A stretch of DNA of 64,000 nucleotides from Rhabdornis inornatus (GCA_013397075.1 VWZS01004822.1:366637-430636), one strand, 5' to 3'; counted from the first letter of the stretch, positions 49,501 to 62,691 are shown. Made by a program: numbers and translations. Notes: generated from the letters alone by a model not told the origin.

Positions 49501-52500
49501 AGGGGAGAAATTCCACATGGAGATCATAGAGAGGTAGGTGGACACTATCTCTTTTCTATTTAGATCTGACACTAACTCAAAGCTTCCACAGCAATGAATG
49601 GAACCTAAGATACTATGAATTTGGGGCCAAAAATTCCAGTCATTCATTTTAGGAAATGAATTTAAGATAACGATGACACACACTCAGACAAAATGTGATA
49701 ACATACGACCTGCCTGATTAGTGTTTCGTAAACCACTGCTGTATTTTATCATAAATGACACTTTGTTCCTACTTGAGTGTTGCATATGAGGTTCCTATGA
49801 AAGAAAGAAGAACAATAATTTATGATTACTACCTCCACTACAAAAAGAAAGCTCATATGAAATTCTAAATCAAGAAAACAGATCTTATCATCAGCTGCTT
49901 GTGTGAAGTAATATACTCCAAGCACATAGAACTCATTGTTAGAGAAAATAAGGAATATAAGGCTGTAATTGTCATCTTGGTCAAGAGAAATGTAAATGTA
50001 TCTGAAAAAAGGATGAAGAAAGTTAAAAGAAAGGATCAGTCATTAAAAAGTTTAGTATTTAGGTAAACAAAGCTCTTGTAAGTTAATTCGGGTGAATGTT
50101 CTTGCCTTTTCGTGTTATTGTAGCTTCATAGCTCAGTCTGTAGAGAACACGCTTAGCTCTCTGGTGGTGACTTGCATTTGAAAACTAAACTATACCATAT
50201 GTTTAATGTAGAAGCTTCTTTCATACAAGTGAGATTTTCAACTTTTCACATGATATGTTTGAATCACTAATTGCTAATTGCAGATTCCCTCACTGCTCTT
50301 TTTAGTGACATATTTGTACCAACCACAGAAAGATTATATCAAGAACATCAATTGGTGCATAAATATTTATGAATACTTAAGTGGAATAATCAAGTGTAAT
50401 AAACTCTCCAGAGATACTGCTGGTATCTGAAGCAAATTTTAAGAATCATATAATGTGTACATACAGTCTGTGAAAAATGTTAGCATTTGCCTTGCTGGAA
50501 TCCCTCTGTTATTAGAGGAATTATTTTGCTTTTGAGCTTTCCAAACAAACTTTTCACTTAAAACAAGGGGTTTTTTTGCTGGGGAAGAGATCTCTAGGCT
50601 AGTAAGGATAATTTTATTCCCAGTTTACTTGTCGAGAGACAGCAGTGCCAGATAGCTTGTGACTTAAAATTTTACTTGCACTGTAGATTTTTCCCTTCAA
50701 AAGTACAGACCTTCTCTAATTTCTTGTGGCTCTTTTATCAGCAGAGGCTGAAAGGTAGCCCTGCACGGTAAGAAAACTAAGCACACCACTAGGGACCTAC
50801 AAGGCACCTTGTTCCACTCTGTGAGGCTTTTCAAGTGGAGAAGCCTCAAAAAGTGCAAAGGGAAGAGAGTTGTTCCCCATTCCTGCTTCCCTTTAGAAGG
50901 ACAAGATATTGCTGGATATCTAGAGGAATTTCCCATTATTGTAGCAAATTTTGTGAAGTTGCCCTTTTTCTTTCGTTGGACTGAAAAAGAAGTACTGATT
51001 ACAAAGTTTTATATTAGCATGTCTCTGGCAACTCACTGGCTTCTAGGAAGCATACTTACAGGTAATATGTGTAATATAGAAATAATTGATTCTGCATAAT
51101 GGCAACATTTATGGAGATCTTCATGGAAAAATATTTTTTTTTCATATTTTGACAGAAGCTAAGACCTGAAAAGCAGATATAGCCAATCCTACATATTCTC
51201 TCTTGCTGTCAGGATGCTAAGCCTCTGCAATTGATTATTTTAATTCTCCAGTCATTCCAAAATCTTTCTATTTACTCGTAAGTTCCACTCGGCTTAGTCT
51301 CAATAGACAAAGCTGTGTAATGTCCGCCTCACAGGAAAGAGCATTATCCAGGAATCCTGACTTTAGGTCTCATCATGACCATTCCTGGACCTCAGCTTGG
51401 TCTAAGGGTTTGGACTATAGCCCTTTAAACTTCTTGTCTTTGTAGACCGATATGTTAGACTTTAAATCTAGAAGTAAGATATTTACCAGTTAAGATTATT
51501 ATAAATTCTTATAAAATTAAATTCTTAATCTAAATTCTACAAGTGATTTCCTCCATCTTTTTAGTACAGCAACTAGAATTTTGAGTCCAGAAACCAATCC
51601 TCTCACCCCTTAATGCACAAACCCTTCCATTAATTAAATATAAAACTAGGAATTCATTCAAATGAGTCCTGTATTACCTGTTATGAATTCTATTTCACTG
51701 TAGTTTCAAAGCTTTGAGCTTTGAACATTATTTTTATATAGCATATAACAAAACTGATGGCCCAAATATACTGATTCAGTTTTGGCAGTTCTAGGCTACA
51801 ATCTTGCAATGAATTCAGTGATGACAGAGATCGTTACAAAAGTCAGGATCAAGACTTGACACGAAGAAAAAGCTAAACAGATCAGGGTCAGTGTTGTGTA
51901 TGCACTGAAGAACTGATTTATGTGCTCATATCCTATTAACTGTTATTTAGTGCTGAAGTGATTTGCTGAGTTTGTCCCTGGAAGATTTCCATTTCAACTC
52001 ATGAAAAATGAGAATCACCACTGGACATTTCCAATAGTCTCACAAGAAACTGACTAAATATTGTCATTTCAACTGAGGCAGATCACTAAATCAAATGAAA
52101 CATAAAGTGCTGAGGGTTTATTTTGGTAATAACATAATCCATTTTACACCACATCCCCTCTCTCTATTTCATGCAAGTAGTTATTATAGGTAAGGAAGGA
52201 AAGAGGAAACTGCACTGTCCCTGTTCATTGAATAAGGGAATTCAGCATCCAAAGCTTGGTCTTGCATATTTCGTTACCGTTAAACACACAGAGATAAATA
52301 AAAGAGTTCAATGTTCCATTTTTATTTTAATTTCCAAAGGCATTTCATAAAGCTCTATAAGTTCACACAGTGATAAAATCCTCTTTAAGTAACTTTCGGT
52401 ATTAATAGTGACGTGATGATCTTTTTTCCCATTAAAAATGTTTTCCTCAGTGATAAACAATCAGCTTCAATGTCAATTATTTTGACTCTATTTTGTGGAG

Positions 52501-52769
52501 AGATGAATAACCAGGCACAGCTAAATACTGCTGCAGGACAGGTTCATGTGGATGTATAACTTTATTCTACTTGTAAACATTCATATATAATAACAACAAA
52601 TATATATTTGTAACCCCTTTTTTCCCACTCTTCATATAAGAGAAATATTTAATATGTTGCTTTAAAAGAAAGGAGCAGAGTTACTTATTAACCAAGGTTT
52701 TAAACCTTCATTTAATTTCCTTTTTCTCTTGGGCCATAAAATAACTCATGAAATGTGAGATGTTTAGTA

Positions 52770-52860
52770 TGACTAATTAATCCCCATCTGATGTTTTTTC
52801 TAATATTATTACCATATTAATTAGCTAATTACCCTAACATTGCCAATGGTAATAAAAGGA
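52770..52860. promoter_or_regulatory. cluster of TAATTA homeodomain-type sites
   Basis: The patch holds CTAATTAATCC, ATTAATTAGCTAATTACC (two TAATTA cores as an inverted pair) and an inverted CCAAT-like GCCAATGG. TAATTA is the core bound by many homeodomain proteins, and such clusters occur in developmental enhancers, but AT-rich DNA gives them by chance too. Function is inferred only. Confidence 0.2.
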
Positions 52861-55800
52861 AAGCTATACTGCAACCACTCTTGTTGAGTTGTAGTCTGGC
52901 AGACCTCATCGAATTTAAAGTATTTCTGAAACAAATTGCAGTTCTAGTGGGGGAGTATAAGAGTTGCACCCTGTATTAAATCTATTTGACACCACAGAAA
53001 GTCTAGCTACCAGGCAACTTTAAGGCAACATGCCTTTTATACCACTAGGTGCAACCTGAGAAATTGATGTTCCCCTTCCCATCTATGAAAATAAAATCTG
53101 TACCAACAGGTAGAATTTTTAAGACAAGGAGGAAATTATTCAAAAAGTCAGCATATTTCAATTGAGTACATAGATCGATAGACAGATAGAAAACCGTTAA
53201 GTAATCAGACATTATTGTGGTGGAATTATTTAAAGACTGACAAACCAGGCCAGTTTTCAAACTTCACTGAATGAATTAGTGGTGTATTTCTTGCTAAAGT
53301 TGCACTTGGGAATCATTAATCATAATCATTACATATGCAAAACTGTTCTTTACACGTATGTTCTGAATTATCTGCGAATATAAAATAACAGAGCACCAAT
53401 GATCTATAGCTGCTAACAGTGGCCATGCTTCGTGGTGTTATTAGTCACTGACATCCAAGTGATCAGGCTGGAGGACTCATTGATGTAGGGCCAAAACCAG
53501 CAATTTTCTCATCTTTCTTTGATTTTTCTATACTTACGTCTGATGGCTTTATGTAATCTTCCTCTCCTCAGAAGGGGGATCTAATCTGTTCCGATCATGT
53601 TTCTCTACGTTCCTTTCTTTTGCCAATTATCCTTTTGTGTATCCAAGGAATCCTGTTTGTACTCCTTTAGACTTACTTTTTCTCTGTCTTGCACTTCTAC
53701 GTTAATTAGACACATACCTTTGCATGCCAACACACCCCTCTTTGCTTGCCACTTTGATGGCCATACTGCCCATATACTTAGTGAAATGTTTATATATTTT
53801 TTCCTGGTGAGACCATGATACAAAATATCATCAAACTGTTTTAAAATATGTTAGTTTGCATATAATCATATTAAAGGCAAGTCAATATTATCTATATCCT
53901 TATCATCACACTATTAAATTTTAAATGCTTTAGTTACAAGGGTTAGGCAGCAGAGTGTCAGCTCATGTTAATTGCAGCTGAAAATGATTACTTTGACATT
54001 TTTCTATGGTAGCTGCATAAAACATTTTTGGTTAACTCACCTCAGTGAATGATGAAAAAATGTTTATGTATATTCAGGTTCTGAGTTCTGAAATATAAAC
54101 TTACTTTATTTCAGTACAGCACTTGCAGAATAAAGAAGAAAGGGATAAAGTTTGAAATCCTCACTTTTCTTTGACTAGTAAACACCTCTTAAAAACTTTC
54201 TTTTCAGCCTACATCCACAGTGTTAATATTAGATTTGGTTGTCGTTTTAAAGTTGTACTGATAATAAAGAGCATCTCTGATGAGTTCAGCTTGTAGTCTA
54301 ATAATCTAAACTACGTTCATGAAGGTAGCCTGATGCAAGCCCACAGAAAGGAAGGAGGATGTGTCAAAATGAGACTTGTCCTGGCAGCAGTTAATGGTTC
54401 CATGCCATCTTCACTCAGTCCTTTGTCAAAGCAGTTCCTTAGCTGTGCTCAAATTCCTTATACAAACAAGTGCTCATCAGAGTGTAAGAGGATCAAGACA
54501 GTAGAAAAATGTTCAGTGTTTACTTCCAATTTCATAGCTGTCCTCAGAGCAACCCAAATCTCAGCAGGACCCACTGAAGTGGGTGATACAACATTATCAC
54601 CATAGAACACATGGACTCACATTAGTCATGCTACAATGGCATTTAAACTGCGCTTGCTTATCTGAAGAGAAAGAGATCATAAATCCTATCTTAAGCTTTC
54701 CTAGAACTTTCTGCTTGTAGCTTTTTCACTACAAGTTCACCTTTATCATCTTTTATCCTCAGGTGCTTGTTCCCACTGGCTGATAATCCTAGGAGCTGAT
54801 ATACCACCTCCACCAAGCACATGGCAAAACTTGCTCTAAATCAAATGTTTTGTTTGGACTTCTGTTCCATTCTTGTGGATAGCTAAAGGAGAATCTTTGA
54901 CTAAAAAGTGTTATTTTCCTTTATGTTCTGCAAGACACCTTGAATGATACTCTTCTGTGCAAATGAATGCGTTCAAAATACCACAGGAATGAAGAAAGCA
55001 GCCTGTTTCCAGAGTTTTCTCTGGGATAACTTAAGTGAAAACGTGGGGAATCCTGACTTACTGTTTGTGCAAAGCTACTTTATATTCTTGTTGCAGTTGA
55101 ATCTCATTCACTTATAGCATTGAGAATTATTTGTGAAAACATCTAAGAACCAAAACGTAAGGGGAGTTAATATTACAGCATAAGATACATAGATTTTGTC
55201 TTTATAATATATTTAGTGCTTTAATCAATGATGGTGTTTTGCAGTTTAAAAGTTGTTGTTAAAGTGCATTGCATTTGAAAGGTATAAATGGTTTTCAAAA
55301 ATGTATTTATTAACTTATTTTCTCTATCTTGAAAATGGAAAAGCTATTTCTCAGCCTAATAGGCATTTCCAGAGCAATTGCCATTTCACTAATCAACACT
55401 ATAATAGATGCAAAAAAATGAAAAACAATACTTTAGCTAGCACATGTATTTCTCACACTCACATATATTGAATGTCATCTCCATGTTATGTTTATTTCAG
55501 TAAGAGGGATTTCTAAAATGCCCCTGAAGTTCTTCACCTTGTTAGAAAACTTTTGAAGTTTAAGGAGTTTTTCTTCTCTGCTTGTTACTGAACAATGTTT
55601 TTATGGTTGTCAATGCAATTAATTTAGTTACATACCACATGTTGGTTGATTACACCTCTTCATTTTCTGATGTTTTGGAGAATGCAAAAAAAATATCTTT
55701 TGCAAATTGAGGGGAGGGAGAAGTAGATATTACTAGAGCAGTTTATCAGAAAATTGTTCCCTGTCAAGTTAAAAGTTCACTTTTCTGTCTACTTGAGGAA

Positions 55801-56319
55801 GGTATGTAATTTATTCCCATGCCACGTTGGAAGCCATTCTTTCCCAATTTTCTCATGCTGGAAGAATTCCCGGAAGATATCTCAGTGGGTTGGACAAAGG
55901 ATCCATTTATCTCATATCAAATCTTTACCAATGGCTAAAGAAGTTATCACTAGTATATGCATGCTGTGTATGTAGTTGTCACCACAGAGAGCATGCAAGC
56001 TTGAAGGCTGAGTACAATCTGCTCCCATCAAACTTAATACTATCCTGAGCTGGTGAACGAGAAATCAGAGTGCACATATCTGACTTCGTCTCTTACAGCA
56101 TATTCATGGGTCTGTTGTCCATGAAGTTAGTCAAATGATTGCTGAGCCTGCTGATACTACATGCCTCGAAAATTTACTGTTGCAACTAGTTCCCCAAGAT
56201 TTCTTATTGTTAGATAAGATTTAAAGAATTGTTTAAACCAATGTATTAGTTTCCATTGTCCTCTGGTCCTACTGTTACATTTTAAATCTATAGATCAATT
56301 TAAGACTTTGGATATGTTA

Positions 56320-57253
56320 ATCCTCTCCCTATCAAGCAAAAATATAGGCTGGGAGAAGAATGGATTGAGAGCAGCCCTGAGGAGAAAGACCTTGGGATGT
56401 TGACTAATGAGAGCTCGACACGTACACTTGCAGCCCAGAAAGCCAACTGTATCCTGGACGTCATCGAAGGAAATATGGCCAGGAGGTAGAGGAAGGTGGT
56501 TCTCTCCTCTACTCTCACCTTGTTAGACCCCACCTGGAGTACTGCATCCAGCTCTGTAGACCCAGCATAGGAAGGATGTGGACCTATTGGGGAAGTCCGG
56601 AGGAGGTCCATGAAGATCATCATAGAGCTGGAGCACCAGTTCTGTGAAGACAGGCTGGGAAAGTTGGGGCTATTCAGNTGGGATGTTGACTAATGAGAGC
56701 TCGACACGTACACTTGCAGCCCAGAAAGCCAACTGTATCCTGGACGTCATCGAAGGAAATATGGCCAGGAGGTAGAGGAAGGTGGTTCTCTCCTCTACTC
56801 TCACCTTGTTAGACCCCACCTGGAGTACTGCATCCAGCTCTGTAGACCCAGCATAGGAAGGATGTGGACCTATTGGGGAAGTCCGGAGGAGGTCCATGAA
56901 GATCATCATAGAGCTGGAGCACCAGTTCTGTGAAGACAGGCTGGGAAAGTTGGGGCTATTCAGCCTGGATACAGGGACACCTTACAGCAGCTGGAGAATG
57001 ACTTTTTATGAGAGTGATCAGACAAGAGGGAATGACTTTTAACTGGAGGAGGGTAGATTCACCATGAGGGTGATGAAGCACAAGTGGCCCAAAGAAGTTG
57101 TGGATACCCCATCCTAGGAAGTGTTCAAGGTCAGGTTTGACAGAACTTGGAGCAACCTGATCTAGTGAGTGTCCCTGCCCATGGCATGGGCCTGGAACTG
57201 GTGATCTTCTAGGTCTCTTTCAACCCAAACAATTTTATGATTCTATGATGATA
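56320..57253 (+). mobile_element. CR1 LINE 3' part, plus strand, with internal exact duplication
   Basis: The element begins at a KYRLGEEWIESSPEEKDLG-type ORF2 block (TATAGGCTGGGAGAAGAATG) and runs through AAQKAN, a HLEY-type block, LGKLGLFS and the 3' end GGTCTCTTTCAACCCAAAC, closing with TTTTATGATTCTATGATG octamers. A 286-base segment is present twice (56393-56678 and 56679-56964); without it the element is about 650 bases. Frameshifts and stops show it is dead. The antisense ORFs 56300-56623 and 56670-56909 are shadows of the duplicated part. Confidence 0.9.
56393..56964. repeat. exact 286-base direct duplication joined at one N
   Basis: Copy one is 56393-56678 and copy two is 56679-56964. 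All bases match by eye apart from the N at 56678, which corresponds to C at 56964. Exact identity inside an otherwise decayed CR1, with the N precisely at the junction, points to unmerged contig ends and not to a biological duplication. Confidence 0.9.
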
Positions 57254-59147
57254 TTTTTTTGTCCTTCTCTGAAATATCTTGAAACTCCTTTCTTGGACCA
57301 GAGCTGGTAACAGTACTCAAGTGATGTGCAAAACAAGTTTTTATTTAGAAGCAAAAAAACCCCAAAACTTTCTTTTCTCTCTCTTTTCTTTTTTTCTTTT
57401 TTTTTTTTTATTTTTTCTGAGTACGTTTCCTGATTTTTTCCAACATTTTTTTGCTTATTTTTTTGGCTGTTCAGCATACTGAACTAATGATATCAATAAA
57501 TTGGTAGTGACAGCTCCAAGTTCTCTTTCCTGAATTGCAATTGCCAGCTCTGACTTCAGTCTTAGTTAGATATGACTTAGACACTTTCTCCTAGATGCAT
57601 TACTTTTTAATTTAATAAGCTTAAGTGAAGCTTACTTGCTACCATTTTGTTGAAATTCTACTTTATATACTCTGACAGACAGTATAGGTCAATTCCACAT
57701 ACATTTAAGGAGAAAGTTGACTTGTATTCTTCTTTTGGATTAGTTTTTGATGGGTTGTTGTTTAAATGATGCAGCACATATACTTAAGATTCTTTTTTTT
57801 TTTTAATTTCAGCAGTCACTAATAATAAGCTCACTTTCAAATGAACAAGGCATACCTAGCTAATTGTATGAAAAGGTACTTTACATACTTTTCCTGTAGA
57901 TGTAGTATAAAAGCCCAGGTTCTTCCAAATATCAAAGCAGAAGCTCTGTTTAACTGTAGGTTTGTAATGCTCCTATTCCTTAGGAATGACTGGAGTTGGA
58001 GGAGTTGTAGGAATGACATCATTTTTACTTGATGATAATGCTGCATACAAGCGAGGCTCTGGACCAATTGCCCTTCCCACTCATTATAGAGAATCTTTCT
58101 AAATCTTCATAAAACATAAAAATTTTGCATGTAATCCAAGAATTTTTGATGACTGTGAACTCTTCAGACCTTTTCACACTAAACATAGAGAGTAATTTGT
58201 CTCTGTGATCCCCTTTTCTCTTAAGTGATTAAAAAAATATCTAAAAAAACCACTCTCATACTTACCATATATTTCAAGTCTGCCAAAATCAGATTGTTCT
58301 ATGTGCTTCAGTGTGTAAAAAGCATTATGACAGAGGCTGTCCAGCAACCATTTCCTCTTTCCCTGCAGAGGATATACTTTTCAGGATCTGACAAGTTTTA
58401 CTTACCCACAGGACCTTACAATCCAGAAGTACTCCAGCTGAAAATTAATTTGGCAGGGATATAAGATATCTGCAGTGAGAAACAGGGCAATAAGTGGATC
58501 TAATCTTAGTTACTCCAAGCGCCTCACTTAGCTGCTCCTAAGGTTAGGAACCTAGGCTGGCCAGGAATCATTGATCTCCAGGCAAATCTGTCTCAAAAGT
58601 GAATACCAGAACTGCCTCTCAGTATGAGCAGCCATTCTTCCTGGAATTGCCTTTGGACCAGAGGAGAGAATAATTTTTTTATTTAGTTCTTCTTTATAAA
58701 ATAGGTGTGTTCTCAGAACCAGCAAATACACATAGATTTCCATCATTATCAATAGCAACTGTCTGGCTGAGGTTACTTTGTTGTAATGCAAAGTTCCGCT
58801 TCTGTACATTGAGATAAGTCCAGAGTATCACACACAGTAAGCTCCCTGAGAGCGGAATCTGACCCATATTTTCAATTACCTGGCATTTTTTTCTAGCAGA
58901 GATAGTATAACAACCTTCAGTATTAAATATGAGCATTCAATTTTTCTGAGCTAATGAATTAAAATGTCATTCAGCAGCTCCAACTACTTATAAATTATGT
59001 GAATGAAGAAAATACTTCTAAACCCTTTGGATTCATGAAAAGGAAAATAATTAAAGTTTAGAAGACAATGGCATTGTATCTGTGAGGGTGGATGAAACCT
59101 TGGAAGCTGAGCCAAGAGCTCTCAGAAAAATCATAAAATGCTCTTCA
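57254..59147. other. unique DNA with polypyrimidine tract
   Basis: A T/C-rich tract at about 57366-57418 creates spurious low-complexity ORFs on both strands. No gene recognised. The complementary pair of ORFs near 57837-58067 has no family signature. Confidence 0.55.
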
Positions 59148-60590
59148 TAAAATCACAGGAACACAGAATACCACGCTGGAAAGGGACTTCAAGGATGATC
59201 TCGTTCAACCATTCTTGGAAAAAGCACAGACAAGATGGCCCAGTACTTTATTCAGCCAAATCTTGGAAGTGTCTGGCACTGGGAAATCCTCTATTTCCCT
59301 GGAGAGATTATTCCCATGATTCCGTAATGATTGTTCTCATTATGAAAAGTTGTGTCATATCAGAATGTCTCCAGCTGTAGCTTAAACCCATTACCCCTCG
59401 TCTGTTCCATGTGGGTCATTGTACAAATTGAGTCTCCATCTTCTTTGCAGTCACCCTTCAAATAGTGGCACATAATGATAAGGTCTACCCTGAGCCTTCT
59501 TGTCTAAAGGCTGAACAGACCCAATTCTCTCACCCTTTCCTCACATGTCAGGCATCCCAGTCCTTTGGTCATCTTTGGAGTCCTCCTCTGGACCCTTTCT
59601 AAACTTCCCACTTCTGTTTTTGCACAGCAGGGACCAAAAGTGATCACATTATTCCAGGTGTGGCCTGACAAACGCTGAATAGGGCTGGGTAATGAGTTCT
59701 CTATCTCTGCTGGTGATGCCCTTGTTGATGCAGCCCAGCCTCCCATCGGAATGCTTTGATGCAGCAGCGCACTGTTCACTCGTATTGAACTTTTTGGACA
59801 CAAGGATCTCTACATCACTTTCCAAAGAGTCATTCCCAAGCTGGGTAGATCCCAGCCTGTGCTGCATTTCTAGGTGATGTCTTCCTAGGTGCACTTCTCC
59901 TTTCTGAACTTTGCAAGGTTTATATTGGTTCACTCTTCCATCCAATCCAAGTCTTCATGGAAGGTGGCTTTCCCTTCCAAAGTGTCCATTGGGAAACTTT
60001 AGAATAACCTTGGGTGGATCCCATGTAGCCTCATAGATTTGTGTGGGTCTACTTGGGATAGCAGGTCACTGATCATTTCCCCTGGTATTTTGGAAAATTT
60101 TCCCTGTCTCTGTCTTTCATCTTGGGAAACTGGATACCGTGAGAACCACTGGTCATGCTATTAAAGACTGAGGGAAAGGAGCCATTAAATACTTCAACCT
60201 TTTCTTTACCCATTGGCAGTATATTCCCCCCTGCATTCAAGAAACTGTGGAGATTCTCCTTAGCGCTTCTTTTGTTGCTGACACAATTGGAATAAAAGAT
60301 TTTGTTATCCTTAGTGACAGTATCCACATTAAGTTCTAGCTGTTTTTACGCTCTTCTTTTTCTTTACGCTCTTCTTCTAGCTGTGTTTTTGTTTTCCCCC
60401 TGCATAACCTCACAACATCCTTTTAGTTCTACTGAATTGCTTGCCTCTTCTTCCAAAGCTCATAAACTCTCTTTCTTTCTTTGAGATCAAGCCAAAGCTT
60501 TCTGCTCCACCTGGCCAGTGATCCTCTCTACCAGTTCATCTTTCTTTTCTTTGTTAGGGTACACTTGATCCCATCTTGCCAGCCACTTAT
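59148..60590 (-). mobile_element. CR1 LINE, minus strand, with internal deletion
   Basis: The 3' end lies at 59148 (AATCACAGGAACACAGAATA). Going right, the minus strand gives LERVQRRTPKMTKGLG and EERVRELGLFSL, then FVRPHLE, NTSEQCAAASKHSDGRLGCI and GEVHLGRHHLEMQHRLGSTQL. Just beyond about 59945 the text jumps to the reverse of a HKSM...HGIHPR block (about 59995-60060), skipping most of the reverse transcriptase. It then continues with the endonuclease-RT linker, DTVTKDNKIFYSNCVSNKRS and AKENLHSFLNAGGNI (60073-60327), and further upstream linker sequence. About 1 kb of catalytic region appears lost. A short local repeat of TTTACGCTCTTCTT lies at 60345-60380. Confidence 0.85.
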
Positions 60591-60599
60591 GAACGAATT

Positions 60600-60890
60600 A
60601 AACTGATTTGGGGCTAATACCAGTCCCAGGGGGACCTCACTTGTGACAGGTTGCCAGTCTGAAAAGGGGCTTTTGCCACCACTCTCTCACCCCATCCTCC
60701 ACGCAGGCCCCTTGTCTGGACCACAATGCTTCAGTTTCTCCAGTAGGAGGCTGTGAGGAACTGTGTTGAAAGCCTTGACTTAATTGTACTGGATTTAAAA
60801 AACCTTTCCTAAAAGGAGATAATGGATCTGTTGTTGGTTTCAGAACAGTTCTTGTAGGCCGAGTGTCTTGAACTGTCACAAAATGTTGCA
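60600..60890 (-). mobile_element. second CR1 fragment, minus strand
   Basis: ACCAGTCCCAGGGGGACCTC, GACAGGTTGCCAGTCTG and the following AGTTTCTCCAGTAGGAGGCT with GTTGAAAGCCTTGACTTAAT are the reverse of the CR1 ORF2 middle reverse-transcriptase region, out of order with the preceding CR1. It is therefore probably a separate copy or a rearranged piece. Confidence 0.65.
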
Positions 60891-62691
60891 TCCATCTTAT
60901 CTATTAACAGCCTAGGGAAAACCATTATAGAATGCAAAAAGTATGAGACTGGAGTTCCCTTCTCAGGGTTGCAGCTTCTAATGGACTGACTGTCACTGAT
61001 AAGAAAATGATGGAGGAGCACAATGTTCTTGCAATCTCATTAGCTGGATATATTGTGTGATGCTAAAGTTACCAACCTGCAGAATACTAACACATACCAG
61101 CTGTGAAAATAGTGAAGAAGAAAGCAATTTAAAGTTATACATGAAAGTTTTATACTCTAGTTGTTTCTCTGAAATAACAGTTTGGAGGGCTTTTTTGTTT
61201 GGTTTTGTTTGCTTGCTTATTTTGTATTCTGTGTTTAACTCTTTTAAGACGCGGTTTAGTTGGTATTAATATTATTATACTAAAAAAATGCCCTTAATGG
61301 CACCCAATTGGTAAACCAACCAACCAATCAACCAACCAACCAACCAACCAACCAAAAACCTGCCAAGACAGAGAGTATTTCTTGGATGTGTTTTCTTGTT
61401 TCAATGACTTTTTTCACCTCTCTTTGTCCCTTATGCCAAATATTTCAGTGATGCTGCCTTTTTTTTTTTTCAGAAGAGGATTTGAAAATACCCAATAAAG
61501 TACAAATGAGGTTCCCTCATTACAATTGCTTGACTGTCCAATACAGTTATTAGAATGTAAATGTGACATTTCTTACCTAGGGGAAAATCAAACCAAAGAG
61601 GCTGACCTTCAGTTATTTATACATTTGTAGTAAGCCTACCAATGATATTTTAAAATTGGATGTCGCAGATATTGCTAAATATGATGTAAGTACCCCTCCA
61701 TACATCTTCATCCTAATCAATAATTTTTCTCTTAAGGTAAAACGCTTGATGCAATAGAAAATCTCATTCATAAGTCTTTCAGAGACCCCTCGGTAGAAGA
61801 AATGTGGACTGAGAAACCAGAAACAATGAAATATTTATGGCTTTTTCTTCAAACTACTCAACCTGGAGTTGTATAAAATGGGCTAAAACAGATATTTCAA
61901 GTTATAATACTTTGCAATTATTAGCTAAGAACTATCTGCGATAATCTTGTCTCTGCACTAGTCTTAGTACAATTTAGTGGCAGGTTTGTGTACGTTCTTA
62001 AGGACTTTGTTTCTACGGTCTTGTTGGATTATGTTTCATGGGTAAGCTAAATTTCCTCATGAGCCTGGAATAATTTGATTTTGGATGTTCCTTCCCCTGA
62101 TGGATGTTGTCATCTCCATCATACCCATAATGAAAAATACACATGTGCTACAGATACTGTTCCAGCTGCATCCTAGTGCTTTCCTGGCAGTAGTAGCTAA
62201 TATGATCTCTCCATGTAGCTCAGGAATGACTCATGGGAACATGCTAAAATTATGGAATAGCACTCAGGTTGAAAGCAGGCAGGGGATTTTTTGTTCTTTG
62301 CTGTTAAATCGGGAACTCAGAGTCACAATTAGGTATATAAATGCTTCTTGATTAAGAAGGAAAGGTACATATATTTCAAAATGTATCACTTGAGAAATCA
62401 GGGAATCTGTACATCCAGGTCTCTGTGGGGTTCCTAGCACGGTCAAGAGCTGTTTTCAACCAAATAATTTTAAGGATTTACCCATGAATTTTGCAGATGA
62501 TTCCTCAAAAGCTTTTTAGCATGTGGTGGCAAATTTCTTTTAAGGGTGTTGTAGTCCATTGTCTCTGTGGTCAGCTCAGATGTTTGTAAATACTAGTTTC
62601 ATTTTCCATATGCAGCAACACAAATTGCACCCTTGCATGCTAATTTGCATGTCACTGAACTGTAGAGATGTTAACTTTTTTTTTAACACAG
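60891..62691. other. unique AT-rich DNA
   Basis: No gene or transposon recognised apart from the (CCAA)n repeat listed separately. A strong pyrimidine-tract acceptor-like sequence ends near 61472, without a convincing exon after it. Confidence 0.55.
61313..61357. repeat. (CCAA)n microsatellite
   Basis: About ten CAAC/CCAA units with one T interruption. Confidence 0.95.

Larger units (their letters stand above)
44761..56319. other. 11.6 kb with no recognisable transposon
   Basis: AT-rich unique-looking DNA. It includes an A-rich AAAAC tract at 45629-45673, a single N at 46529, a tRNA-like D-arm stretch near 50127-50150 and a homeodomain-motif-rich patch at 52770-52860. No gene recognised. 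Confidence 0.5.

Noticed and set aside
56393..56964. Duplication as a recent biological tandem duplication
   Set aside because: Exact identity within a decayed CR1 plus an N exactly at the junction fits an assembly artefact better.
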